From Nitrospira sp. (lineage in GTDB: Bacteria; Nitrospirota; Nitrospiria; Nitrospirales; Nitrospiraceae): a stretch of 60,393 nt of DNA. Below, piece after piece: positions 48,987-57,370 of the stretch. The stretch's first letter is position 1, and every line of letters begins with the position of its first letter. A program made the position numbers and the translations under genes. The stretch is taken from NCBI GenBank assembly GCA_024998645.1, contig JACOEJ010000009.1, forward strand, positions 1 through 60,393, written 5' to 3'. A model generated the notes under the pieces. The model had not been told where the DNA came from, made no database searches, and saw nothing but the letters and a program-made list of their open reading frames with translations.

Positions 48987-50945
48987 ATGGGTTCTCAGCG
49001 CACATACTCACGACTGCTTGCCTGCCGCCGCTTGATCCTCGTCCTTGCCTTGAGCCTGGCAGGAGTTACGATCCAGCCCCAACCGGTTCCTGCTGCGGAA
49101 CTCAAAGCGCCCCTGCCTGACCCCCCGGTGCTGTCTCAAGCCAAACGATTGATCGACAAGGGCGAGGCAGAGTCCGCCGCTACCGTCCTGCGGCGGTTTC
49201 TCGCGACCTCCCCGCGTCCGGAACATTTGGATGACACCTACCTGCTGCTCGGAGCCGCTCTGTACAGCATGAAGGAATACTCCGAGGCCATCAAATACTT
49301 GAACCAGCTGCAGACCGAATTCCCGACGTCCGACGTGAGCGAGCGAGGGAAGATCATGCTGGCCCGCACCCACGCGGCCATGGGCAATATCGATCTGGCG
49401 CTGCCCCTGCTCACCCAACTGCGCACGGGCACGACCGACGATGATACGAAGCACGAAGCGCTCCGACTCACCGCCGAATTTCTGGTGCAGAAAAAAGAGT
49501 ATGTCCGCGCCATCGAAGCCCTGCTCCAGGAAAGCGCCGCAGGCACCGAAGAACACGTGACGGAAACGCGTGCGCAGATTCGCGAGTTCATCAACGAGAA
49601 GCTGGACAAGAAAGCGCTCACGCGGCTGCACGACCTCTACCCGAAATCGTTCCCCGGCGATCTGGCCGCCATCCGTCTGATCGAGCTCTATACCGGCCGT
49701 GGAGAGGACCATCTGGCTGAACGCCAGATTCAACAATTTCTCGCGCACTTCCCCGAACACCCCTACGGTCCGAAGGCAACTGAGACGCTGGCGCTACTCA
49801 AGACCAGACTGAAGGCCAACCAATTCTTCATCGCCACGGTCCTGCCGCTGTCCGGACGCCTCGCGCCGTTCGCCAATGAGGTACTTGAAGGCATTCAGCT
49901 GGCCGTCGAGCGCGCGCGCGAACAGTCGGGGATGCCGCCGGTCGGACTGATCGTGAAAGACAACGAATCGGACAAGCCCTCGTTTCTCGAAGACCACGCC
50001 GCCCTGCTGAACGAAGACCGGCCATTGGCCGTCATCGGGCCGATGCTCTCGAAGAATCTCCCCGTCATGGCCGAGATGGCCGAGCGCGCAAAAGTCCCGC
50101 TGATTACCCCGGCAGCCACATTTCCCAACGTCCGACGACTGGGCAACTTTGTCTTCAGCACCACCCTGACCCACGCCCTGCAAGCCAAGCGAATCGCAGG
50201 CTATGCCACCGGCGAACAAGGCTACCGCCGATTTTGCATTCTGTATCCCGATACCACGTATGGCCGTGAACAGGCGCGACTTTTTGCGCAAGAAGTCCGG
50301 CAGCATGAGGGCGAAGTCATCGCCATGGAATCGTTCAAAGAGGGCGATTCAGACTTCTCGCCACAGATCAAGAGACTCAAGGCCGAAGACCTCAAGAAAT
50401 ACGGCCTCGCGGTTCCCTACGATCCCTCGCGCCCGGCGGGAAAACCGGTCGGCAAGACCGATAAACGGATTCTCTACACGCCGGGATTCGATGCGATCTT
50501 CATCCCCAGCCGCGCCAGTGAAATTGGTTTGCTCGCGGCACAACTCGCCTTTCACGACGTCAAAGTCCCGCTCTTGGGCACAAACGGATGGAACTCGCCG
50601 GACTTCCTCCGCACGGCTGACCGCACGGTGGACGGCGCCGTATTTGTGGACGGGTTCTTCGCGGAGAGTGCCAATGCCGGCGTCCAGGATTTCGTCCAAC
50701 GCTTTCAGAAACGGTTTCAGGGCAGTCCCACCCTGTTCACCATGCAAGGGTACGATGCGGCCAAGCTGGTCCTGGAAGCGATTCGCCGGGGAGCGACGTC
50801 GGGCGACGCCGTTCGAGAGTTCCTGACCACGCAGCGCGATCTCCCCACACTGATGGGGCCGGCCGGCTTCGGGGCTGAAGGCACCCTCCAACGCCCTCTC
50901 GCACTGCTCCAAGTTAAACACGGGAAATTCGTCCAACTCGACTAG
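48987..50945 (+). CDS. Secreted TPR plus periplasmic-binding-protein hybrid, LpoA-like
   Basis: This 652-residue protein has a signal sequence (LILVLALSLAGVTI), a TPR region over about residues 55-275 (DDTYLLLGAALYSMKEYSEAIKYL; ARTHAAMGNIDLALPLLTQL), and a type I periplasmic-binding fold from about residue 283 (FFIATVLPLSGRLAPFANEVLEG; PLAVIGPMLSKNLPVMAE; FCILYPDTTYGREQARLF; FDAIFIPSRASE). TPR followed by a Leu/Ile/Val-binding-like domain is the plan of LpoA, the outer-membrane activator of penicillin-binding proteins, although no lipobox Cys is visible. An ABC amino-acid receptor is the alternative. Confidence 0.8.
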   Translation: MGSQRTYSRLLACRRLILVLALSLAGVTIQPQPVPAAELKAPLPDPPVLSQAKRLIDKGEAESAATVLRRFLATSPRPEHLDDTYLLLGAALYSMKEYSEAIKYLNQLQTEFPTSDVSERGKIMLARTHAAMGNIDLALPLLTQLRTGTTDDDTKHEALRLTAEFLVQKKEYVRAIEALLQESAAGTEEHVTETRAQIREFINEKLDKKALTRLHDLYPKSFPGDLAAIRLIELYTGRGEDHLAERQIQQFLAHFPEHPYGPKATETLALLKTRLKANQFFIATVLPLSGRLAPFANEVLEGIQLAVERAREQSGMPPVGLIVKDNESDKPSFLEDHAALLNEDRPLAVIGPMLSKNLPVMAEMAERAKVPLITPAATFPNVRRLGNFVFSTTLTHALQAKRIAGYATGEQGYRRFCILYPDTTYGREQARLFAQEVRQHEGEVIAMESFKEGDSDFSPQIKRLKAEDLKKYGLAVPYDPSRPAGKPVGKTDKRILYTPGFDAIFIPSRASEIGLLAAQLAFHDVKVPLLGTNGWNSPDFLRTADRTVDGAVFVDGFFAESANAGVQDFVQRFQKRFQGSPTLFTMQGYDAAKLVLEAIRRGATSGDAVREFLTTQRDLPTLMGPAGFGAEGTLQRPLALLQVKHGKFVQLD

Positions 50946-50957
50946 CCAGGCCACTCT

Positions 50958-51698
50958 ATGGACACACTCGCTCCCATTCTCCACAAGATTTCATACATGG
51001 GACTCCCGCTCCTCTTCGCGATGGTGCTGCATGAGTATGCCCACGGATGGGCCGCCGACAAATGCGGCGATCCGACCGCGAAGCTGCAAGGACGCCTGAC
51101 GCTGAATCCCCTGGCGCATATCGACCCGCTCGGCACCATCATTCTGCCGTTGCTCTGCCTCGCTCTGCCGGGAAGCTTTCTCCTCGGTTGGGCCAAGCCG
51201 GTACCGGTCGATCCGCACAACATGCGCCAGCCCCGGCGCGACATGGCGCTCGTCGCCGCCGCAGGGCCCGGGATGAATCTTGCCTTAGCGATCATCGGTG
51301 CGCTGGTCGTCGCGGCGCTCTTTGCCTTCGATCCATCCCTGCTAGCCAAACGTCCCGGCAATGCCGATGCCGACCCATCGAACCTGGCCACGATGATTTT
51401 GCTGCCCATCAGCGTCATGGCCCTCTACTCGGTGATGATCAACGTCTTTCTGGCGCTCTTCAATTTGATTCCGATCCCGCCGCTCGACGGCGGGCGCATC
51501 CTGACTTGTCTATTGCCTCCGACCCCGGCGCTCGCGCTCGCGCGGTTGGAGCCCTACGGCATGATGATTCTCATGGGATTGATCGTGTTCGATAAAGAAC
51601 TCCGCGTCATTCACACCATTACCAGCACATTCGCCAATGCCCTGTCCGGCACGATCTTGTCCACGGCACTGGGCCTCGGCGCAGGAGCATCGCAATGA
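50958..51698 (+). CDS. Site-2-protease family metalloprotease (M50B)
   Basis: This 246-residue membrane protein has the zinc motif in MVLHEYAHGWAADK (HExxH) on an early helix and the third ligand region in NLIPIPPLDGGRIL (LDG). It has about five or six helices. Small members like this are intramembrane proteases of the SREBP/SpoIVFB-like class; substrates are unknown. It begins twelve bases after the TPR/binding-protein gene and overlaps trpS by four bases, so all three may be co-transcribed. Confidence 0.88.
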   Translation: MDTLAPILHKISYMGLPLLFAMVLHEYAHGWAADKCGDPTAKLQGRLTLNPLAHIDPLGTIILPLLCLALPGSFLLGWAKPVPVDPHNMRQPRRDMALVAAAGPGMNLALAIIGALVVAALFAFDPSLLAKRPGNADADPSNLATMILLPISVMALYSVMINVFLALFNLIPIPPLDGGRILTCLLPPTPALALARLEPYGMMILMGLIVFDKELRVIHTITSTFANALSGTILSTALGLGAGASQ

Positions 51699-52690
51699 CC
51701 ACTGCACCCCGTAAGCGCGTTCTCAGCGGCATGCAACCCAGCGGCTTAATGCACTTAGGCAACTATCTCGGCGCCCTGGAGAACTGGAAGGCTCTGCAGG
51801 AAGACTATGAGTGTTTCTTCTTCGTCGCCGACTGGCACGCCCTCTCAACAAACTATGCCGACACCAGCCGCATCCGCGAATTCGTGCGCGAACTCTTGAT
51901 CGATTGGCTGGCCGCCGGTATCGACCCGAAACGCTCGACCGTCTTCATCCAATCGCATATCCCCGAACATGCCGTACTGCATCTCCTGCTCTCGATGATG
52001 GTCCCTGTCTCCTGGCTGGAGCGCAATCCGACCTACAAAGAAAAGAAGGACGAGATCAAAGAAAAAGACTTGAGCACCTATGGATTCCTCGGCTATCCCG
52101 TGCTCCAGGCCGCCGATATCTTGTTGTACAAGCCGGACTTTGTCCCCGTAGGCAAAGACCAGCTACCTCACCTTGAATTGACGAGAGAACTCGCCCGGCG
52201 CTTTAACGACATCTATAAGAAACCAGTATTCCCGGAACCCAAAGAACACCTCACCAAATTTCCCAAGGTTCTGGGTACCGACGGACGGAAGATGAGCAAG
52301 AGCTACGGCAACACCATCAACCTGTCAGATACAGAACCGGTGGTCCGGCAAAAACTGAAGACGATGGTGACCGACCCGGCGCGCGTGCGGCGCACCGACC
52401 CGGGCAACCCCGACGTCTGCCCCGTCTATGAGTTCCACAAGATTTACTCGCCGCAAGCAGTGCAGGCGCAGATCAATCAGGACTGCCGCACTGCCGCCAT
52501 CGGCTGTATCGACTGCAAAAAACTGGTGGCGGATAAGATGGTCGAGCGCATGGCGCCCATGTGGGAAGCCCGCGCATCCCTCATCAGCCATCCCTCGCGC
52601 ATCGACGAGATCGTGCAAGACGGCAGCCAGCGCGCCGCGAAAGTCGCAAAAGCGACGCTCGCCGAAGTGAACGAGGCGATGAAGATCTAA
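51695..52690 (+). CDS. trpS: Tryptophanyl-tRNA synthetase
   Basis: This 331-residue class I synthetase has GMQPSGLMHLGNYLGAL (HIGH-like HLGN), PVGKDQLPHLELTRELA in the Rossmann core, and KMSKSYGNTI near residue 197. Length is typical. Its ATG overlaps the M50B stop (ATGA). The pairing of this protease gene with trpS is seen in several bacteria. Confidence 0.96.
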   Translation: MTTAPRKRVLSGMQPSGLMHLGNYLGALENWKALQEDYECFFFVADWHALSTNYADTSRIREFVRELLIDWLAAGIDPKRSTVFIQSHIPEHAVLHLLLSMMVPVSWLERNPTYKEKKDEIKEKDLSTYGFLGYPVLQAADILLYKPDFVPVGKDQLPHLELTRELARRFNDIYKKPVFPEPKEHLTKFPKVLGTDGRKMSKSYGNTINLSDTEPVVRQKLKTMVTDPARVRRTDPGNPDVCPVYEFHKIYSPQAVQAQINQDCRTAAIGCIDCKKLVADKMVERMAPMWEARASLISHPSRIDEIVQDGSQRAAKVAKATLAEVNEAMKI

Positions 52691-52827
52691 CAGACGCTTC
52701 CTACCCTCAGTCGAATTCGTGAAAACGCTAGAAGAACGGCTGGCGGCATGGAAAAATGCCGACAGCTGTTCACCATCAGACCGCGCTGGATGATTCTTCC
52801 CACACCAGCGAGCGAGAGGTTCCTATT

Positions 52828-53241
52828 ATGAAGCAGACACGATGTTGGTTCGGTGCGGCAGTTATTCTATGGGCCTGGGCCCTGACCGGCTGCGGCACCT
52901 GGATGCACGGAGACCATCAATCCGTCACACTCTTTACCACTCCGGCAGATACCAACGTCGTTGTCGACGACCTCGTGCACATGCTCGCACCGGGTACCGT
53001 CAACCTCAGCCGCAAAGCCGACCACCGCGCGACCTTCGCCAAAGACGGCTACGACCCCGCTACCTATACGATTAAGCGAACCTGGTCCTGGTGGGTCGTG
53101 GCCGATGTGTTCGGCTGCGCGATTATCTTCTCGCCTTTCTGCATCATGCACGACATCGACGAAGGCGGGTACTACACGTTCGACGACAAGATCTACTTCA
53201 CGCTCGACCGGAAAACGTCCGAGCCAGTGCCGACAAAGTAA
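52828..53241 (+). CDS. PEGA-domain-like lipoprotein
   Basis: This 137-residue protein has a lipobox at about Cys-22 (WALTGCGTW). The mature part VTLFTTPADTNVVVDDLVHM … NLSRKADHRATFAKDGYDPATYT follows the PEGA repeat pattern, a small beta domain common in exported proteins. A hydrophobic stretch with two Cys (VVADVFGCAIIFSPFCIMHD) follows. ATG at 52828 gives a good lipoprotein signal; the track start is 24 codons upstream. The function is unknown. Confidence 0.75.
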   Translation: MKQTRCWFGAAVILWAWALTGCGTWMHGDHQSVTLFTTPADTNVVVDDLVHMLAPGTVNLSRKADHRATFAKDGYDPATYTIKRTWSWWVVADVFGCAIIFSPFCIMHDIDEGGYYTFDDKIYFTLDRKTSEPVPTK

Positions 53242-53266
53242 CGCACCCTTCGTTCAGACTCTCCCG

Positions 53267-53938
53267 TCATCCATCGCGTCTCGCGATGAGATTCAGCCAT
53301 CGGCCTTTGCGCTCTTGGTTCGAGACGACTCGTAACAAGTCAATCTTCCAGCCGCTTTGTTCCACCACCCGAGCCAGTTCTGCTTTCTGCCATCTGGCAA
53401 AGTAACGGCCGGGCATCCACCCATCCGTCAGGATGCAGCTCTGGGTGCCGTACGTGACCGTGGCCGCCAGCAGCCCGCCGGAACGAACGATGCGGCTCAG
53501 CCTCTTGAGCACAAGCGCGGCTTCAGGCTTGGGCAGGTGCATCAAGCAGGCAGCCGCCCAGACCGCATCAAACGATTCGTCTCGAAAAGGCACGTCACGC
53601 ATATCGGCAAGCACCAGCGGTACAGATGGAGCCGTGCCCTGCGCCGCCCGCAGAAACGCCGTCGTCAGATCCATCCCGATGACACGAAAGCCTTTTCCAT
53701 GAATAAAGCGCGCGTCTTGCCCGCCGCCACAACCAAGATCGAGAATGCTCGATTGCTTCGGCAGCCGGGCCAGCGAATCGAGTAACAGGGCCGGAGGTCG
53801 CTTGCGACGGCTACCCCAGCGCTTCAGAAACGTTGCCGCCCCTTGCTCATAGATCTGGATAGTCGGCGCAACAATCTGACTTGTGGTATGGTGCCGCTCA
53901 CGATGAGTAGTTATGGATAAGAAGGACCGGCTGGACAT
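53267..53938 (-). CDS. Class I SAM-dependent methyltransferase
   Basis: This protein of about 223 residues has the SAM-binding motif SSILDLGCGGGQDARFIHG, followed by VIGMDLTTAFLRAA, LVLADMRDVPF and AACLMHLPKPEAALVLKRL, the standard order of class I methyltransferases of the ubiE-like type. The substrate is unknown. ATG at 53938 is the nearest plausible start; no in-frame GTG, TTG or ATG occurs before the conserved sequence starts at about TIQIYEQGA. It is head-to-head with the secreted protein gene at 53937, overlapping by two bases at the 5' ends. Confidence 0.82.
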   Translation of the reverse strand: MSSRSFLSITTHRERHHTTSQIVAPTIQIYEQGAATFLKRWGSRRKRPPALLLDSLARLPKQSSILDLGCGGGQDARFIHGKGFRVIGMDLTTAFLRAAQGTAPSVPLVLADMRDVPFRDESFDAVWAAACLMHLPKPEAALVLKRLSRIVRSGGLLAATVTYGTQSCILTDGWMPGRYFARWQKAELARVVEQSGWKIDLLRVVSNQERKGRWLNLIARRDG

Positions 53939-54239
53939 GAAACTTTTGACAATTGCGTTCGCTGGATTGATGTCATTACCGGCCATCGCCAACGCAGCGA
54001 CGATCGATCCTCCTTGCGACGCCTACCCGCAGGCGAAACAGGCACGTTGTGTCGTCATCTGGAAAGAACTCAATAAGGAGGACGGCGCAGCGATCTCCCA
54101 GTTCGGACTCGATCAATTAAAGCGTCGCGAGGAAGGGAAGATTAACGCGCAGCAGCATCTTTCCGAGAACATGGCCTTCATCAAGCAATCGACCGAGAAG
54201 CGTCTCGCCCGCCTCAAAGAACGGATGGCAAAAGAATAG
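53937..54239 (+). CDS. Small secreted Lys/Glu-rich protein
   Basis: This 100-residue protein has a signal peptide (MKLLTIAFAGLMSLPAIANA). The mature part has two Cys (PPCDAYPQAKQARC, likely a disulphide) and then a highly charged helical tail (QHLSENMAFIKQSTEKRLARLKERMAKE in two parts). ATG at 53937 has AAGGA about ten bases upstream; ATG at 53913 is possible. The function is unknown. Confidence 0.7.
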   Translation: MKLLTIAFAGLMSLPAIANAATIDPPCDAYPQAKQARCVVIWKELNKEDGAAISQFGLDQLKRREEGKINAQQHLSENMAFIKQSTEKRLARLKERMAKE

Positions 54240-54246
54240 CCGCCCG

Positions 54247-54888
54247 TCACTCCACGCGAAAAAACTGGTTCGATTCCTTCTCGACTCCGATTTCCGTTTC
54301 CGGTCCATGTCCCGTCACCACCGTCGTCTCATCGGCGAGCGTATAGAGCCGTTCGCGGATCGACCGCTCAATCGCATCGAAATCCCCGCCCCAGAGATCC
54401 GTCCGGCCGATACTGCCCCGGAACAACGTATCTCCGGCCAACACTACACTCTCATCGGGAATATGAAAGCTCATCGAACCGGGGGTGTGCCCCGGTGTGT
54501 GGAGGCCCACGACGGTCACACCGCCGACCATGATCCGTTCTTCATCTTTAATCCAATACTCCGGGAGCGGCACGGCCACATAGGGCACACCGAACATCCG
54601 GCACTGCGCTTCCAGATTCGTCCAGAGATCAAGATCATCCTGGTGCAGGCACAGCGTTGCGCCGGTCAACCGCTGCATTTCGCCGGATGCAAGAAAGTGA
54701 TCGAAGTGAGCGTGCGTGTGCAGAATATGGCGAACGGTCAAACCCAACTGTTCCACTTCGCGCAGAATCCGTTCAGGCGCGCCGCCTGGATCGACGACGA
54801 TGGCCTGCTTCGTCACCGGATCGCCGATGATGGAGCAATTGCACCCGAGCGGGGGAACTGAAAAGGTTTTGCGGATGAGATTCGTCAT
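54247..54888 (-). CDS. Metallo-beta-lactamase-fold hydrolase, glyoxalase-II-like
   Basis: This 213-residue enzyme has the zinc motif HTHAHFDHFLASGEM, then GLHTPGHTPGSMSFHI, LAGDTLFRGSIGRTDL and VVTGHGPETEIG, the conserved ligands of the glyoxalase-II/persulfide-dioxygenase subgroup. It lacks the C-terminal glutathione-binding domain of true GloB. It probably hydrolyses thioester or lactone-like substrates. It is convergent with the small secreted protein gene, whose stop is seven bases away. Confidence 0.9.
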   Translation of the reverse strand: MTNLIRKTFSVPPLGCNCSIIGDPVTKQAIVVDPGGAPERILREVEQLGLTVRHILHTHAHFDHFLASGEMQRLTGATLCLHQDDLDLWTNLEAQCRMFGVPYVAVPLPEYWIKDEERIMVGGVTVVGLHTPGHTPGSMSFHIPDESVVLAGDTLFRGSIGRTDLWGGDFDAIERSIRERLYTLADETTVVTGHGPETEIGVEKESNQFFRVE

Positions 54889-54916
54889 GGCGCGCGCATG
54901 CTACCGCTGAGACGGC

Positions 54917-55576
54917 TCACGGTGCAAGCAGCGGCCCGCCGTCGGACTCCGGCTCGACACGAACCGTCCACACCACATCTGTGTCCCAGATCGACCAGGC
55001 GGTCTCCTGCCGGCGTAACCAGACAAGAAAGCCGGCACCCGAACCATCGGGACGCGGATTGCCGACATAGACCAAGGCTTGAGTTTGGCGGAGGTTGTAC
55101 CCGATGCGCGAAAGCACCAGCCGGTCCAGCACCGGCATCGCCTGCACAGACCTGAGCCAGGCGGTCAGGACCGGTTGTACCAGCGACACTTCCGGCTCTT
55201 CGACGGCGTTGCCTGACACAAACCGATACCTGGTTCCGAATTGAAACCGGCCTTCCAGTTTTGCCGGCTCCTGATTCGCCGCGACGAAATCACGGACTAG
55301 TTCGACGGGAAGCGCTCCATCGAAATACCCTTGCTTGTGAAACCATGAGCTCGTCAGCGGCCCTTCCTGTTCCGGCGAGATTTGAGTCGTGGTCTTCCGT
55401 TCGAGCAACACGAGTTGGGTTTCTGAGTGGAGAAACTTGCTGGTGATGATCTGATCGTAGCGGGCGTAGTCTTCGACTGGAATCGAGACGACCGTCCCCT
55501 CCCCGGCCAACCCGACAGCCGGCAGCGTCATCACGAGGCTCAACAGAATCAGGAGTAGAAAAATCCTAGAGCGCAT
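54917..55576 (-). CDS. Secreted protein of unknown function
   Basis: This 219-residue exported protein has a signal peptide (MRSRIFLLLILLSLVMTLPAVGLA). The mature part (VVSIPVEDYARYDQIITSKFLHSETQLVLLERK in two parts) resembles nothing I can name and has no catalytic motif or membrane segment. ATG at 55576 is preferred over the track's 55693, which would remove the signal peptide from the N-terminus. It lies 28 bases from the metallo-hydrolase start, in the same direction. Confidence 0.7.
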   Translation of the reverse strand: MRSRIFLLLILLSLVMTLPAVGLAGEGTVVSIPVEDYARYDQIITSKFLHSETQLVLLERKTTTQISPEQEGPLTSSWFHKQGYFDGALPVELVRDFVAANQEPAKLEGRFQFGTRYRFVSGNAVEEPEVSLVQPVLTAWLRSVQAMPVLDRLVLSRIGYNLRQTQALVYVGNPRPDGSGAGFLVWLRRQETAWSIWDTDVVWTVRVEPESDGGPLLAP

Positions 55577-55628
55577 AACTTCAGCATAGCCGCCAGGCCG
55601 GAGACCGGTCAATTCGGGAAATACTGCG

Positions 55629-55657
55629 TGGACAAGCCCGAGCGAACCGTAGATAAT
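55629..55657 (+). promoter_or_regulatory. Sigma-70 promoter for the coiled-coil lipoprotein operon
   Basis: TGGACA (55629-55634), a 17-base spacer and GATAAT (55652-55657) lie 29 bases before the GTG at 55687. Each hexamer matches consensus at five of six positions. It also sits within the divergent intergenic region shared with the 54917-55576 gene. Confidence 0.6.
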
Positions 55658-55686
55658 CGACTGATCAACTTTATCGGGAGCGTAGC

Positions 55687-56412
55687 GTGACAAGACTTTG
55701 TTTCCACATGGCGGGCATCGGACTTCTGGCCTGCTGCCTGCTGACCGCCGGGTGTAAGCCTGATGAGTCGCCTTTCAAGGCCGAGAACGAAACCTTAAAA
55801 AAACAGGTGACGAAGCAGGAATCCTTGCTGTCTTCACTGCAAGACGGGAACAAGGTTATGCAGCAGCAGATCGACCTGCTGAACCAGGAACTGCGTGATG
55901 CGAAGAAGGCCACGGAATCGGCCAAGGCGGAGATGGGCCAACTGACCGATCAATTGAATGCGCAGCTCGCCCAGGCGAAACGTGCGAACGCCGAAGCCGT
56001 CAAAACCGCCGCCGCTCAGGCGGCTCAGCAGCTGCGCATCGAGGAGAAAGGCACACAAGTCGAGACGCTGCCGCGGCCGCTGGCGGCCGTCGCCAAAATC
56101 GTAGAAGAATCGCTGGCCAAGAACGGCTATCCCATTAAGGTTAGTTTCAAGGGCGAACAAAAAGCGGTCTACGTGACCGAGCGAAAGATTTCGAACCCTG
56201 CATCACTGGAAGTCGCCGGCTTTCGCAATCAATATCTCATCACCCTGCAGGCCCTTCCCGCGAATACCACGAGACTCGGAGTCCGCGCCGAATTTGAAAA
56301 AGTCGCGCAAGGCGGCCGGATCTTGAGCGTGAGCCAGGAAGAGACGGCAGAGATCGAACGGCGCCTGATCGGTGAAATCCACAAGGCGCTGGAATCTCCG
56401 AGCAAGACCTGA
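55687..56412 (+). CDS. Coiled-coil lipoprotein
   Basis: This 241-residue lipoprotein has a lipobox (LLTAGCKPDES), a coiled coil of about 100 residues (ENETLKKQVTKQESLLSSLQD onward) and a C-terminal alpha/beta domain (VEESLAKNGYPIKVSFKGEQ) of unknown type. GTG at 55687 has GGGAG six bases upstream. It overlaps the SUMF1-type gene (TGATG) and probably acts with it in the periplasm. The function is unknown. Confidence 0.78.
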   Translation: MTRLCFHMAGIGLLACCLLTAGCKPDESPFKAENETLKKQVTKQESLLSSLQDGNKVMQQQIDLLNQELRDAKKATESAKAEMGQLTDQLNAQLAQAKRANAEAVKTAAAQAAQQLRIEEKGTQVETLPRPLAAVAKIVEESLAKNGYPIKVSFKGEQKAVYVTERKISNPASLEVAGFRNQYLITLQALPANTTRLGVRAEFEKVAQGGRILSVSQEETAEIERRLIGEIHKALESPSKT

Positions 56413-57317
56413 TGCCATTCCTTCGTTGTCTCCCCTCGCTATTCCTTCTGCTTGCCCTCTCGACGCCGGCATCGGGAACCACCGTTGCAACCAAACCGTC
56501 GCAAGAATTAGCGCGTCACCTCACCGCCATTGCGGCTCTGGCGAAACCGGCGCCTATGGTCACCATACCTGCAGGCACCTTTCTCCTCGGAAGCAAACGC
56601 ATCGATACCGATCCGTACGGCATCGGCACACAATTCGACGACACGGAACTCCCGCAGAATCGTGTCTGGCTCGATGCCTTCGAAATGGATCGCGACGAAG
56701 TGAGTCTGGGCGAGTATCTCGCCTTCCTGCAACAGCGGAAGACCCCGCCCTCCGACGAGCTCCAAAAATTGATCTGGCACGTCATCACGATCCACTCCGT
56801 CACCGACGACACACTGTCACGCTGGCCGGCGCTCTACGTCACCTGGAAAGAAGCCCGGGATCTCTGCCTGTCCACACAAAAACGGCTCCCCACCGAAGCC
56901 GAATGGGAGAAAGCCGCGCGCGGAACGGAGGGAGGTCTGTTCCCCTGGGGCGATGCGATCCCAGACCCGAAGCGGGCAATGTTCGGACAGTATCATGTGC
57001 ATGAGATTCCGATCCTCGCCCCGGTCGATTCACTGGAGGATGGACGCAGTCCCTACGGATTGCACCACATGGCCGGGAACGTCGCCGAGTGGGTACAGGA
57101 CTGGTTCGGCTTCGACTACTACGCCTACATGACGGAGAAGAATCCGCCGGGACCGACGAGCGGTCGTTACCGAAGCGTGCGCGGCGGATCGTGGAAGAGC
57201 AAAATCATCATGCTGCGAACAGCCACCCGTAGCGGCTCGCCCCCGATGCAACGCTCGGCCACGATCGGCTTTCGCTGTGCAAAGTCAATATCGGTACCGG
57301 CGCCTGAGCCCAAGTAA
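56412..57317 (+). CDS. Secreted SUMF1/formylglycine-generating-enzyme-type protein
   Basis: This 301-residue exported protein has a signal peptide (FLLLALSTPASGT). The SUMF1 fold is shown by MVTIPAGTFLLGSK, DAFEMDRDEVSLGEYLAF, KRLPTEAEWEKAARGTEGGLFPWGD in two parts, MAGNVAEWVQDWFG and RSVRGGSWKSKI … TIGFRCAKS. This family includes formylglycine-generating enzyme and many non-catalytic relatives; the paired active-site Cys of aerobic FGE is not obvious, so a binding or different catalytic role is likely. It is translationally coupled to the upstream lipoprotein. Confidence 0.88.
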   Translation: MPFLRCLPSLFLLLALSTPASGTTVATKPSQELARHLTAIAALAKPAPMVTIPAGTFLLGSKRIDTDPYGIGTQFDDTELPQNRVWLDAFEMDRDEVSLGEYLAFLQQRKTPPSDELQKLIWHVITIHSVTDDTLSRWPALYVTWKEARDLCLSTQKRLPTEAEWEKAARGTEGGLFPWGDAIPDPKRAMFGQYHVHEIPILAPVDSLEDGRSPYGLHHMAGNVAEWVQDWFGFDYYAYMTEKNPPGPTSGRYRSVRGGSWKSKIIMLRTATRSGSPPMQRSATIGFRCAKSISVPAPEPK

Positions 57318-57370
57318 CAAACATCCGTTCTCTTGGTGACCCGCACCTCACATGCTAGCATGGCATTCGT

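Noticed and set aside
57356-57365. Palindrome ATGCTAGCAT before the AAA ATPase gene as an operator
   Set aside because: It is only ten bases long, one copy, and with no supporting promoter elements; it is expected by chance.
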